61,996 nucleotides of DNA from Candidatus Gottesmanbacteria bacterium (GTDB taxonomy: Bacteria; Patescibacteriota; Microgenomatia; UBA10105; UBA927), in assembly GCA_016218255.1 (NCBI GenBank), contig JACREN010000010.1:1-61996 (forward strand), given 5' to 3'. The notes beneath the pieces are model-generated. The model saw only the letters and a program-made list of their open reading frames with translations. It was not told where the DNA came from and made no database searches. Both the position numbers and the translations under genes were made by a program. Below, one piece after another: positions 25,352 through 31,888 of this stretch (position 1 is its first letter; the number at the start of each line of letters is the position of its first letter).

Positions 25352-25549
25352 ATGAACGGTACGATCAAAACGAAAACAGATAGGGGTTTTGGCTTTATCT
25401 CCCGACAGGGAGAGACAAAGGATCTGTTCTTCCACTCAAAAGATTTGAGCGGAGTCACATTTGATGAACTTCAAGTGGGCGACGTTGTGACCTTTGATGT
25501 GGTAGACGGTCCAAAAGGCCCAAGCGCAAAGAATGTAAAACGAGGCTAA
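25352..25549 (+). CDS. Cold-shock domain protein (CspA family)
   Basis: A 65-residue single cold-shock domain binds single-stranded RNA/DNA and acts as an RNA chaperone. The RNP-1 motif DRGFGFISRQ (residues 10-19, usually KGFGFI) and RNP-2 DLFFHSKDL (24-32, usually VFVH) carry the aromatic stacking residues. The length is standard. Leu-Phe-Phe-His replaces Val-Phe-Val-His, a mild variation. The gene has its own promoter and leader, no close SD sequence, and a terminator directly after it. The start context CAATATCCTATG resembles that of the DEAD-box helicase gene nearby. Confidence 0.93.
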   Translation: MNGTIKTKTDRGFGFISRQGETKDLFFHSKDLSGVTFDELQVGDVVTFDVVDGPKGPSAKNVKRG

Positions 25550-25570
25550 TAGCCTTTACAAGAGAAATTA

Positions 25571-25598
25571 AAAAAGCCCTGCACAAGCGGGGCTTTTT
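25571..25598. terminator. Bidirectional intrinsic terminator
   Basis: The arms AAAAAGCCCTG and CGGGGCTTTTT enclose the loop CACAAG (11 pairs including one U-G). The right arm supplies a U-run for plus-strand transcripts from the cold-shock gene, and the left arm supplies one for minus-strand transcripts from the convergent gene at 25606, so it can serve both. Confidence 0.85.
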
Positions 25599-25605
25599 GT
25601 GGTTT

Positions 25606-25983
25606 TTAGAGGAGATGAACGTTTTGGGAAAGAGCCGTGCCCCATTTGAGGAATCCATTAGCCCAGGCTCTGCGGTCCATGATCCCATTGCGGTATTCTG
25701 CCTCCAGCTTATCAAAGCTCTCGGAGAATTTTTTGAAATCGCGGTGGAGCGCCGGTGACAATGGAAACGTGTGGAGTGCTTTCAGATTTTTGCGGGTGAG
25801 GGCAAGAAAAAGTTCAATCCTATGCTGTTCTTTTTGGAAACTGCTCAACGTCCAATTACCTATCTGCGTAAGGTTTTCTGCCGTATCCAGAAAAATATCA
25901 CGTTGATTTTGTATCGAATAATTACTGGTTGTGGACTTTTGAATTATGTATCTATGATACACTATTTGGCGGCATATTGCCAC
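25606..25983 (-). CDS. Hypothetical helical protein
   Basis: No family is recognised with confidence. The open frame of 125 codons is predicted mostly helical (FQKEQHRIELFLALTRKNLKAL, split into two helices, then DFKKFSESFDKLEAEY), suggesting a small helical bundle. The true start is uncertain: the first ATG is at 25983, but the GTG at codon 8 or a later start is possible because the first 25 codons look poorly coding. It sits directly downstream of the DEAD-box gene (6-bp gap), so it may be its co-transcribed partner. Confidence 0.5.
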   Translation of the reverse strand: MAICRQIVYHRYIIQKSTTSNYSIQNQRDIFLDTAENLTQIGNWTLSSFQKEQHRIELFLALTRKNLKALHTFPLSPALHRDFKKFSESFDKLEAEYRNGIMDRRAWANGFLKWGTALSQNVHLL

Positions 25984-25989
25984 CGCAGT

Positions 25990-27189
25990 TTAGTCTATGA
26001 AAGTCAGAGCGATGCCCTGCTTGTTCGCGCGACCCGTACGACCTATGCGGTGTACATAGTCATCCATGGTTTCCGGTAAATCATAGTTAATGACATGGGA
26101 TACATCGGGTATATCTAGGCCCCGGCTCGCCACATCGGTAGCCAACAAAATCTGGATTTCGCTTCTGGCGAATTGATTCAGTACATACTGGCGCTGGTTC
26201 TGGCGCTTGTTGCCATGTATAGCGCCTGCTTTCACTCCACGCTTAACGAGTTCATCCGATACTTTCTGTACGCCATGCTTGGTTCTACCGAATACCAAAA
26301 CTTTATCAAATTCCTTTTTCTGTAACAATTCATGAAGCGTGTCTATCTTTGATTTGCTATTCGTAAGCTTTATGACATCTTGGACGATGGTATTGGCTGC
26401 ATCATGCGTTTTTACGGATACACGAATGGGGTTTTTGACAAATTCCGCCAAAATCTCCCCGACCCGACCGGATATAGTAGCGGAAAAAAACAATGATTGG
26501 CGGGCCGTTGGCATGAGAGAGATAAAGTACTTGATGTCATTTATAAAACCGATATCCACCATGTTGTCCGCCTCATCCAATACGACGTTACGGAATCCTG
26601 ACAGTCGGAGCCTGCGCGAATCGATAAAATCTTTCAGTCTGCCGGGTGTGGCAATGACAAAATGCGGATCCTGACGGATATCCTGCATTTGTCGCCATTC
26701 ACTCGCGCCGCCGATAAGCATGGTACTTCTGATGGAAAGCCCACGGCTAAAAGATCGGAGTTCCATATTTATCTGAACCGCAAGTTCCCGCGTCGGAACA
26801 ACCACAAGGACACGTTGAGCCCGGTCTTTCGTAATTTTTTGGATAAGGGGTATGAGAAACGCCGCTGTTTTGCCTGTGCCGGTGTTGGCTGTCCCTATGA
26901 CATCCCGAAGGGAAAGAATGGCCGGTATGACCTGATCCTGAATCGGCGTCGGTGCGGTAAAGCCTTTGGCTTTTATATTTTCCTGAAGCATGGGATCAAG
27001 GGCGAAATCAGCGAATGTATGAGTGACGGGGACTTCCGGTATCACTGCTGTTGGGGCAGACAGCTGCGCCTGCTTGCTTTGGGCGATCGCTGCCAGCACC
27101 ATATAGGCAGGCACTGCTCTTATCGGCCTCTGGCGCCCCTGGGTAAATCCCTGATTTCTACGAAACGGCTTTTGGTTTTTATATTGCAT
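25990..27189 (-). CDS. DEAD-box ATP-dependent RNA helicase
   Basis: The protein unwinds short RNA duplexes and probably acts in ribosome assembly or mRNA remodelling, perhaps at low temperature. From the ATG at 27189 (MQYKNQKPFRRNQGF) it is 399 residues: a basic, Gln/Arg-rich N-terminal tail, then Q motif (FTAPTPIQ), motif I (ANTGTGKT), Ia (PTRELA), II (DEAD), III (SAT), V and VI (HRIGRTGR). It stops soon after motif VI with no C-terminal RNA-binding extension; the basic region is N-terminal instead. The ATG has no SD sequence and is preceded by a roughly 150-base leader. Confidence 0.95.
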   Translation of the reverse strand: MQYKNQKPFRRNQGFTQGRQRPIRAVPAYMVLAAIAQSKQAQLSAPTAVIPEVPVTHTFADFALDPMLQENIKAKGFTAPTPIQDQVIPAILSLRDVIGTANTGTGKTAAFLIPLIQKITKDRAQRVLVVVPTRELAVQINMELRSFSRGLSIRSTMLIGGASEWRQMQDIRQDPHFVIATPGRLKDFIDSRRLRLSGFRNVVLDEADNMVDIGFINDIKYFISLMPTARQSLFFSATISGRVGEILAEFVKNPIRVSVKTHDAANTIVQDVIKLTNSKSKIDTLHELLQKKEFDKVLVFGRTKHGVQKVSDELVKRGVKAGAIHGNKRQNQRQYVLNQFARSEIQILLATDVASRGLDIPDVSHVINYDLPETMDDYVHRIGRTGRANKQGIALTFID

Positions 27190-27354
27190 AGGAATATTGA
27201 AAGAATAAAACTGCTTAAATAGAAAAAATTGTTGAAATGGGGAAAAGACGCAAGATGTATAAATAACTTGGGGCGTTTTTTCTCTTACACTTCGAAAACT
27301 AGACGTATTAAGCAGATGTATTACTTCAATACAACTGCATAAAGTATTGTACCA
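27190..27354 (-). promoter_or_regulatory. DEAD-box promoter and long structured 5' leader
   Basis: The extended -10 TGG-TACAAT occupies 27354-27346 on the minus strand, giving a leader of about 150 bases before ATG 27189. Early in it lies a hairpin: arms TGTATT and AATACA around GAAGT, extended by CAG/CTG (about 27313-27337). No open reading frame of note occupies it. Long leaders are typical for cold-induced helicase mRNAs; regulation here is inferred. Confidence 0.55.
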
Positions 27355-27382
27355 TAGCAAGCCTGGAATGTAAAGCTATAGG

Positions 27383-28699
27383 TCATTTAAAGTCAATGAT
27401 ACGCGCTATAGCCCGTATCTCTTCTGCGGTCTCCATCCCTGGCGCAATACGGAAGAACGGGTACTCATACTGGGTGTTGGCCGCGACTGTATAGATGCGG
27501 GTAGTCCAGAGTCCAAAACTGGACCCGGCTACCAATGGGATATGCTGTTTACGCGCACGGGCAATAATCATGCGGATACGTCTACGCCAGTCTGCGGCAG
27601 TGCTTTTGCGGGCAGTAATGGTACAAAATGCTGGTAGAACAGCAGTATCGACCCCTTCGGGTGGATAAGACAATATATATGAAGAAGGCAAATACCGTCG
27701 AAGTAACTCCACGAGAAGCGCTGTATTTCTGATAAGGCGCTTGTGATACAAATCAAAGATCCTGCGGTTTGGTGTGGGCAGGGCGGCTGCGGAAACGTCT
27801 GAAATGATGGTCCCCCCGTGGTTTCTGTAATAATATAGTTGGTCTACTCCTTTGCCAACCCCCCAAACGATACCACCGGTAACCCGATCCAGCCCGAATT
27901 GGTGATGTTTATTGAGACTTTCCACCACTAGTAACCGCGCGAAGCTCGGAGGCACTATCATGTCTTTGAGAAATTGGACTGTAGGTCCGGCACACGTATG
28001 ATCCACAAGGAACCAGATGTCGTTTTTTATGGATTTCCGGATATAGTTCCATATGCTAATCACGTCTGCAACATGTATGGACGGCGTGTTCCCGATAGTA
28101 TCGATGCAAACGGCAGCCGGGTGTAATGCCTGAATCTGAGCGATAACGGCATCTGTACGTGATTCGTCGATCCACACCAGTCGTTTGCCACAGAGAGCCG
28201 TAAGGATAGCTTTATTTTGAAAATAACTCTGCTTGCCTGCCAGTATGGGTAGCCCGAGGTGGGCAGAAGACCCGATGATCGCCATAAGTGCCGTAGTGTA
28301 TGCAGCCATGCCGCTACTGGTGGCATACGCATGCACCCGAACCGTCGGCAGGTGCCTGATATACGAAGCAATAAAATGCTGTCCGTAGCGGTTTGCCAAC
28401 TCGTGCTGATCACGGGTGTAGTCATTCACATTGGCCGTTATTCGTCCGCTTCTCGTCCCGGCCTCATCATAAATACTTGAATCATACGATGGTGACTGCC
28501 AGTGCGACAATGTCACGGAATACCCTGCAGTGAGCGTAAGATCGCGGATTGACATATATGCAGCCCGTTTGGTCACGGAAGAAGGAGATTGGGCAAATGC
28601 ATGCAATGCGGCTTGAGCATAGGCCTGGGGACCGATCTTTTTCACCGCATCCCGATAGATGTAGCGCAAAATTTGTAGATCTTCACCAAAATCGTCCAT
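27383..28699 (-). CDS. PLP-dependent Cys/Met-metabolism-type enzyme
   Basis: A fold-type I PLP enzyme related to cystathionine gamma-synthase/lyase and methionine gamma-lyase. From ATG 28699 (MDDFGEDLQILRYIYRD) it has 438 residues. The PLP-binding Asp region is FLVDHTCAGPTVQFL, and the Schiff-base lysine is in ESLNKHHQFGLDRVTGG near residue 263; the loop SSGMAAYTTALMAI is the phosphate-binding region. The first 60 residues differ from standard family members. The reaction is not determined: no sulfur-amino-acid genes are nearby. It is divergent from the AstE-like gene, with back-to-back leaderless-type promoters. Confidence 0.8.
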   Translation of the reverse strand: MDDFGEDLQILRYIYRDAVKKIGPQAYAQAALHAFAQSPSSVTKRAAYMSIRDLTLTAGYSVTLSHWQSPSYDSSIYDEAGTRSGRITANVNDYTRDQHELANRYGQHFIASYIRHLPTVRVHAYATSSGMAAYTTALMAIIGSSAHLGLPILAGKQSYFQNKAILTALCGKRLVWIDESRTDAVIAQIQALHPAAVCIDTIGNTPSIHVADVISIWNYIRKSIKNDIWFLVDHTCAGPTVQFLKDMIVPPSFARLLVVESLNKHHQFGLDRVTGGIVWGVGKGVDQLYYYRNHGGTIISDVSAAALPTPNRRIFDLYHKRLIRNTALLVELLRRYLPSSYILSYPPEGVDTAVLPAFCTITARKSTAADWRRRIRMIIARARKQHIPLVAGSSFGLWTTRIYTVAANTQYEYPFFRIAPGMETAEEIRAIARIIDFK

Positions 28700-28705
28700 A
28701 CCACT

Positions 28706-28711
28706 ATTATA
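28706..28711 (-). promoter_or_regulatory. -10 box of the PLP enzyme gene
   Basis: TATAAT on the minus strand lies 6 bases before ATG 28699, predicting a leaderless mRNA. No convincing -35 is seen. Confidence 0.5.
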
Positions 28712-28742
28712 CGCTCGTGTGACGCGCCGCGCACCCCATACA

Positions 28743-28751
28743 TGGTACAAT
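28743..28751 (+). promoter_or_regulatory. Extended -10 box of the AstE-like gene
   Basis: TGG-TACAAT lies 7 bases before ATG 28759. It overlaps the upstream in-frame ATG at 28750, which therefore cannot be the start. Confidence 0.6.
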
Positions 28752-28758
28752 GCAAGCT

Positions 28759-29664
28759 ATGAATTGGCTCACGCGGCTATTTCAGAAACAATCACCACAG
28801 ATCGACCTTCATGCCATAACCGTCTCTCATGGGCTCCCTGGGCCAAGGCTTGTCATAACGGCTGGCATGGACGGCGATGAATACGCAGGAATAGAAGCAG
28901 CCTACCGGCTTAGTGAGCAATATCGGAAAATAAAGTTTTACGGCATCATCACCATCATTCCCATCGTAAACCTCCCTGGTTTTCAAAATGAAGTAAGCTG
29001 GAACCCCATTGACCGTAAATACCTCAAGCGATGCTTCCCGGGTAGTTCTACGGGGTCTGACACAGAACGCCGTATTCATGCGCTTTATAATCAATATATA
29101 TACCCAAGTACCATGTGGATCGATCTGCATGACGGATCTCTGACAGAATCACTTCTTCCATTCGTCTGGCTGTACAAAACAAAGTATGCGGCGATCGATA
29201 TCTGGACTGAATCACTCATAAAACAGCTTCGTTCCGATCATATACTCTATAAACCCATAACCTATGAACGGGCCATGCAGGCACTGGCAAGAAAGGGTAT
29301 CCGGTATATGCTGACAGAATCCGGCAGCAATGGAGGACATACCGAAGTAGCGGTAGCCCGTCATATCCAATGGGTAGAGACGACAATGAGGCACCTTCAT
29401 ATGCTGCCCGAGCAGGTAGTTCCGAAATCCAGCCAAACCGCCGTGTATACTGATCTAATTTTCGTCACCGCTCGATCAGAAGGAGTATGGAGAATTGACG
29501 ATCTGGAAGATACAATCGCAGTGAAGCAAAGAATCGGTGAAATCGCGGCCTACGACGGGAAACGCCGAATAGTGTATGCCGCCGCCTCCGGCCGGGTATT
29601 ATGGAAAAAAACCGGCCTCCATGTCAAGATCGGTGATGTACTTGCTGCTATTGCATCCTTCTAG
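28759..29664 (+). CDS. Succinylglutamate desuccinylase/aspartoacylase-family protein
   Basis: The 301-residue protein has the fold pattern of the AstE/AspA branch of M14 zinc enzymes, which hydrolyse N-acyl amino acids or amides. Visible elements are TAGMDGDEYAGIEAAYRL, IPIVNLPGF, a second metal motif WIDLHDG, and a C-terminal beta domain ending KIGDVLAAI. The first zinc ligand, normally His in GGxHGxE, is Asp here (AGMDGDE), while the following Glu and the later His remain. The enzyme may use a different metal or substrate, or be inactive as a hydrolase. It is divergent from the PLP enzyme, so the two may share a pathway. Confidence 0.75.
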   Translation: MNWLTRLFQKQSPQIDLHAITVSHGLPGPRLVITAGMDGDEYAGIEAAYRLSEQYRKIKFYGIITIIPIVNLPGFQNEVSWNPIDRKYLKRCFPGSSTGSDTERRIHALYNQYIYPSTMWIDLHDGSLTESLLPFVWLYKTKYAAIDIWTESLIKQLRSDHILYKPITYERAMQALARKGIRYMLTESGSNGGHTEVAVARHIQWVETTMRHLHMLPEQVVPKSSQTAVYTDLIFVTARSEGVWRIDDLEDTIAVKQRIGEIAAYDGKRRIVYAAASGRVLWKKTGLHVKIGDVLAAIASF

Positions 29665-29689
29665 TCTGTCGTGCTAGTGTATCTAGTAT

Positions 29690-30163
29690 ATGGATACACA
29701 AGAAGCCTGTCCCAAATGCGGAGCCCCGCTTGATGCAATCAGTGAAACGCCCACCGGTAGAAAGCTCCAGCGATGCAGTAAGAATATCTGGAACGCTGAA
29801 GCACGGAAAAGCGAAGGGTGCGATTATGTGAAATGGATCGCTGTCGAGCCGCAAACGCTGGATGAAGCCTGTCCCAAATGTGGAGCCGCGCTCGTGCTCC
29901 AGGTGACCCGTTTTGGAAAGAAAATGAAAAAGTGCAGCAAAGGCGGCTGGGATAAAGAGACCAAAAAGTCAACCGGATGCGATTATGTGGAGTGGATCAA
30001 TGGAGCCACCGAGCCTCTGGACGAAGCATGTCCTGAATGCGATAAGCCGTTGGTGCTTTTTACAACCAACAGCGGTAAGCGCATGAAAAAATGTTCTACA
30101 TCGGGTTGGGACCGAGCGAGCCGTACAGCGACCGGCTGTACTTACGTAGAGTGGCTTAAATAA
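29690..30163 (+). CDS. Triple topoisomerase-type zinc ribbon protein
   Basis: A 157-residue protein is built of three tandem repeats of about 50 residues. Each has CPxC near its start (CPKCGAPL, CPKCGAAL, CPECDKPL), a middle segment GxxMKKCS, and an end GCxYVxW. This 4-Cys pattern is that of the C-terminal zinc ribbons of DNA topoisomerase I, here without any catalytic domain. DNA or RNA binding is likely. Its 3' end overlaps the convergent dus gene by 22 bp. It may be a detached topoisomerase tail acting in trans, or an independent nucleic-acid-binding protein. Confidence 0.8.
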   Translation: MDTQEACPKCGAPLDAISETPTGRKLQRCSKNIWNAEARKSEGCDYVKWIAVEPQTLDEACPKCGAALVLQVTRFGKKMKKCSKGGWDKETKKSTGCDYVEWINGATEPLDEACPECDKPLVLFTTNSGKRMKKCSTSGWDRASRTATGCTYVEWLK

Positions 30164-31107
30164 TTTTCTAAATACTCCCGGAGCTCTTCCAGCGTTTTCA
30201 GATTCATAAACTGTGTGCGAAAACTCGTCGCATCCGGCATCCCCAGGGTATAGGTGGTGCAAAACTTCTTCAGCTCCGACGGATTCCGTGTACCCGCCCA
30301 CATTTTATCAAAAAGTGCCAGGTGGGAGGAAAATGTTTCCAGTCGCTCGCGCAGTGACGTCTGTTTCCCTTGAGATTCAGGGTTAAAGACCCAGGGATTT
30401 TTGATAGCGGCTCTACCAATCATGTACCCGTTACATCTGTAGATTTCATGGAGCCTTTGGACGTCGTGAAGATCTTGTATATCACCGCTTGCGATAATTT
30501 TGGTCGGAGCATGTGCCTGATCGCGCATGGCCATAATGTCTTTCATATATTCCCACTGCGCGCCACCTTTATACATCTGCCGCAGCGTCCGAAGATGCAC
30601 ACTTAGAACTGCGATATCCTGAGAAAGTAAAAATGGTATCCACTCGTGTACCTGCACCTCGTCGTAGCCGATGCGCGTCTTTACGCTGACCGGCAGCCCA
30701 CCGGCACCCTGCTTTACCGCATCAATAACAGCAGCAGCTATATCGGGCGTTTTTATAAGTCCTGCTCCGCCTCCACGATTCACCACATTACTATCTGGGC
30801 AGCCCATGTTGATATCAATACCATCAAACCCCAGTGAATGAACCAATTTTGCTGATTCAAAAAAATGATCAGGAATATTTCCGAATAACTGTGCAACAAT
30901 GGGATGCTCGTTTTTATGAAAAAGTAAATGTTGCAGGAGCCGGCCACGCCCCTCAGAAACCAACCCATCAGCGCTCACAAATTCGGTAAAAAGAACGTCG
31001 GGCTTGCCGCACGATGTCACGATCTGCCGAAATACCGGATCGGTAATGCCGTCCATAGGCGCAAGAGCTACAAACGGCGCTGAAAGGCTATCCCAAAAGG
31101 AATGCAT
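30142..31107 (-). CDS. dus: tRNA-dihydrouridine synthase
   Basis: Dus enzymes reduce uridine in tRNA D-loops using FMN and NADPH. The 321-residue protein starts at ATG 31107 (MHSFWDSLSAPFVALAPMDGITD); a frame extension upstream lies before the promoter. Visible motifs are the FMN-binding LAPMDGITD, the proton-donor cysteine in NMGCPDSNVV, VKTRIGYDE, the HLRT segment and ASGDI, plus a helical C-terminal tRNA-binding domain. The subfamily (A, B or C) is not assigned. The FMN phosphate motif GRAAIKNPWVF is present. TATAAT lies 10 bases before the ATG. Confidence 0.93.
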   Translation of the reverse strand: MHSFWDSLSAPFVALAPMDGITDPVFRQIVTSCGKPDVLFTEFVSADGLVSEGRGRLLQHLLFHKNEHPIVAQLFGNIPDHFFESAKLVHSLGFDGIDINMGCPDSNVVNRGGGAGLIKTPDIAAAVIDAVKQGAGGLPVSVKTRIGYDEVQVHEWIPFLLSQDIAVLSVHLRTLRQMYKGGAQWEYMKDIMAMRDQAHAPTKIIASGDIQDLHDVQRLHEIYRCNGYMIGRAAIKNPWVFNPESQGKQTSLRERLETFSSHLALFDKMWAGTRNPSELKKFCTTYTLGMPDATSFRTQFMNLKTLEELREYLENYLSHST

Positions 31108-31117
31108 AACGCCCTCT

Positions 31118-31143
31118 ATTATATATAACGGGTACTGTATAAT
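31118..31143. promoter_or_regulatory. Divergent -10 boxes for dus and the CofE-like gene
   Basis: The minus strand has TATAAT at 31123-31118 (10 bases before dus); the plus strand has TATAAT at 31138-31143 (6 bases before ATG 31150). Only 14 bases separate the two -10 boxes, so the two promoters must interfere with each other. Confidence 0.55.
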
Positions 31144-31149
31144 GAAGAT

Positions 31150-31881
31150 ATGATTGTGCAAGGCTATAAGACCAAAAAAGTCTCTCCGGGGGATGATTTA
31201 CTCACCATCCTGATCGCCAGTCTTCCGAAAATTCAGAATGGAGATATCATAGCTGTAACGTCTAAAATAGTAAGCATCTGTCAGGGTCGCGTCGTACCCG
31301 ATTCACAAGACAAGCACGAATTGATCATACGAGAAAGCGATCAGTACCTGACAGGCGGTAATCAAGATATCACGCTTACCGTAAAAGACAACATCCTCAT
31401 CCCGAATGCAGGCATAGACCAGTCAAACGGCAATGGATATCTCATATTATGGCCAGAACATATACACAAAACCTGTGCAGAGATTTGGAAGCAACTAAAA
31501 ATGACTTCAGGAGTCAACGCCTTAGGGGTCATTATAACAGACAGCCATACGACGCCGCTCCGCTGGGGAACCAGTGGTATTGGTCTGTCCTGGTGCGGCT
31601 TTGACCCACTCAAAAATTATATCGGCACTCCGGATATATTTGGCAGAAAGCTCCGAGTAACAAAGGCAAACATCCTGGATGGTTTGGCCGCTGCCGCAGT
31701 GGCCGTAATGGGAGAGGGAAATGAACAGACGCCTCTTGCACTTATCCGCGACGTACCGTTTGTAACGTTTCGGGATGCACCACCAACCCAAAAAGAAATT
31801 CATAGTCTGCGCATACCGCTTAAAAAGGATATATATGCGCCTATCTTAACCTCAGTCCCCTGGCGAACAAAAGATATATAA
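31150..31881 (+). CDS. CofE-like gamma-glutamyl ligase family protein
   Basis: The protein (243 residues) matches the coenzyme F420-0:L-glutamate ligase fold: AVTSKIVSICQGRVV near residues 35-49, a GIDQSNGNGYLILWP segment, the DSHTTPLRWGTSGIGLSWCGF region (in two halves) and AAAAVAVMGEGNEQTPLALIRD. In F420 producers it adds glutamates to F420. No other F420 gene is in the window and Patescibacteria are not known as F420 producers, so the substrate is probably different. Related stand-alone proteins are common in this group. Its stop overlaps the -10 box of the following ATPase gene. Confidence 0.8.
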   Translation: MIVQGYKTKKVSPGDDLLTILIASLPKIQNGDIIAVTSKIVSICQGRVVPDSQDKHELIIRESDQYLTGGNQDITLTVKDNILIPNAGIDQSNGNGYLILWPEHIHKTCAEIWKQLKMTSGVNALGVIITDSHTTPLRWGTSGIGLSWCGFDPLKNYIGTPDIFGRKLRVTKANILDGLAAAAVAVMGEGNEQTPLALIRDVPFVTFRDAPPTQKEIHSLRIPLKKDIYAPILTSVPWRTKDI

Positions 31882-31888
31882 TACTATG

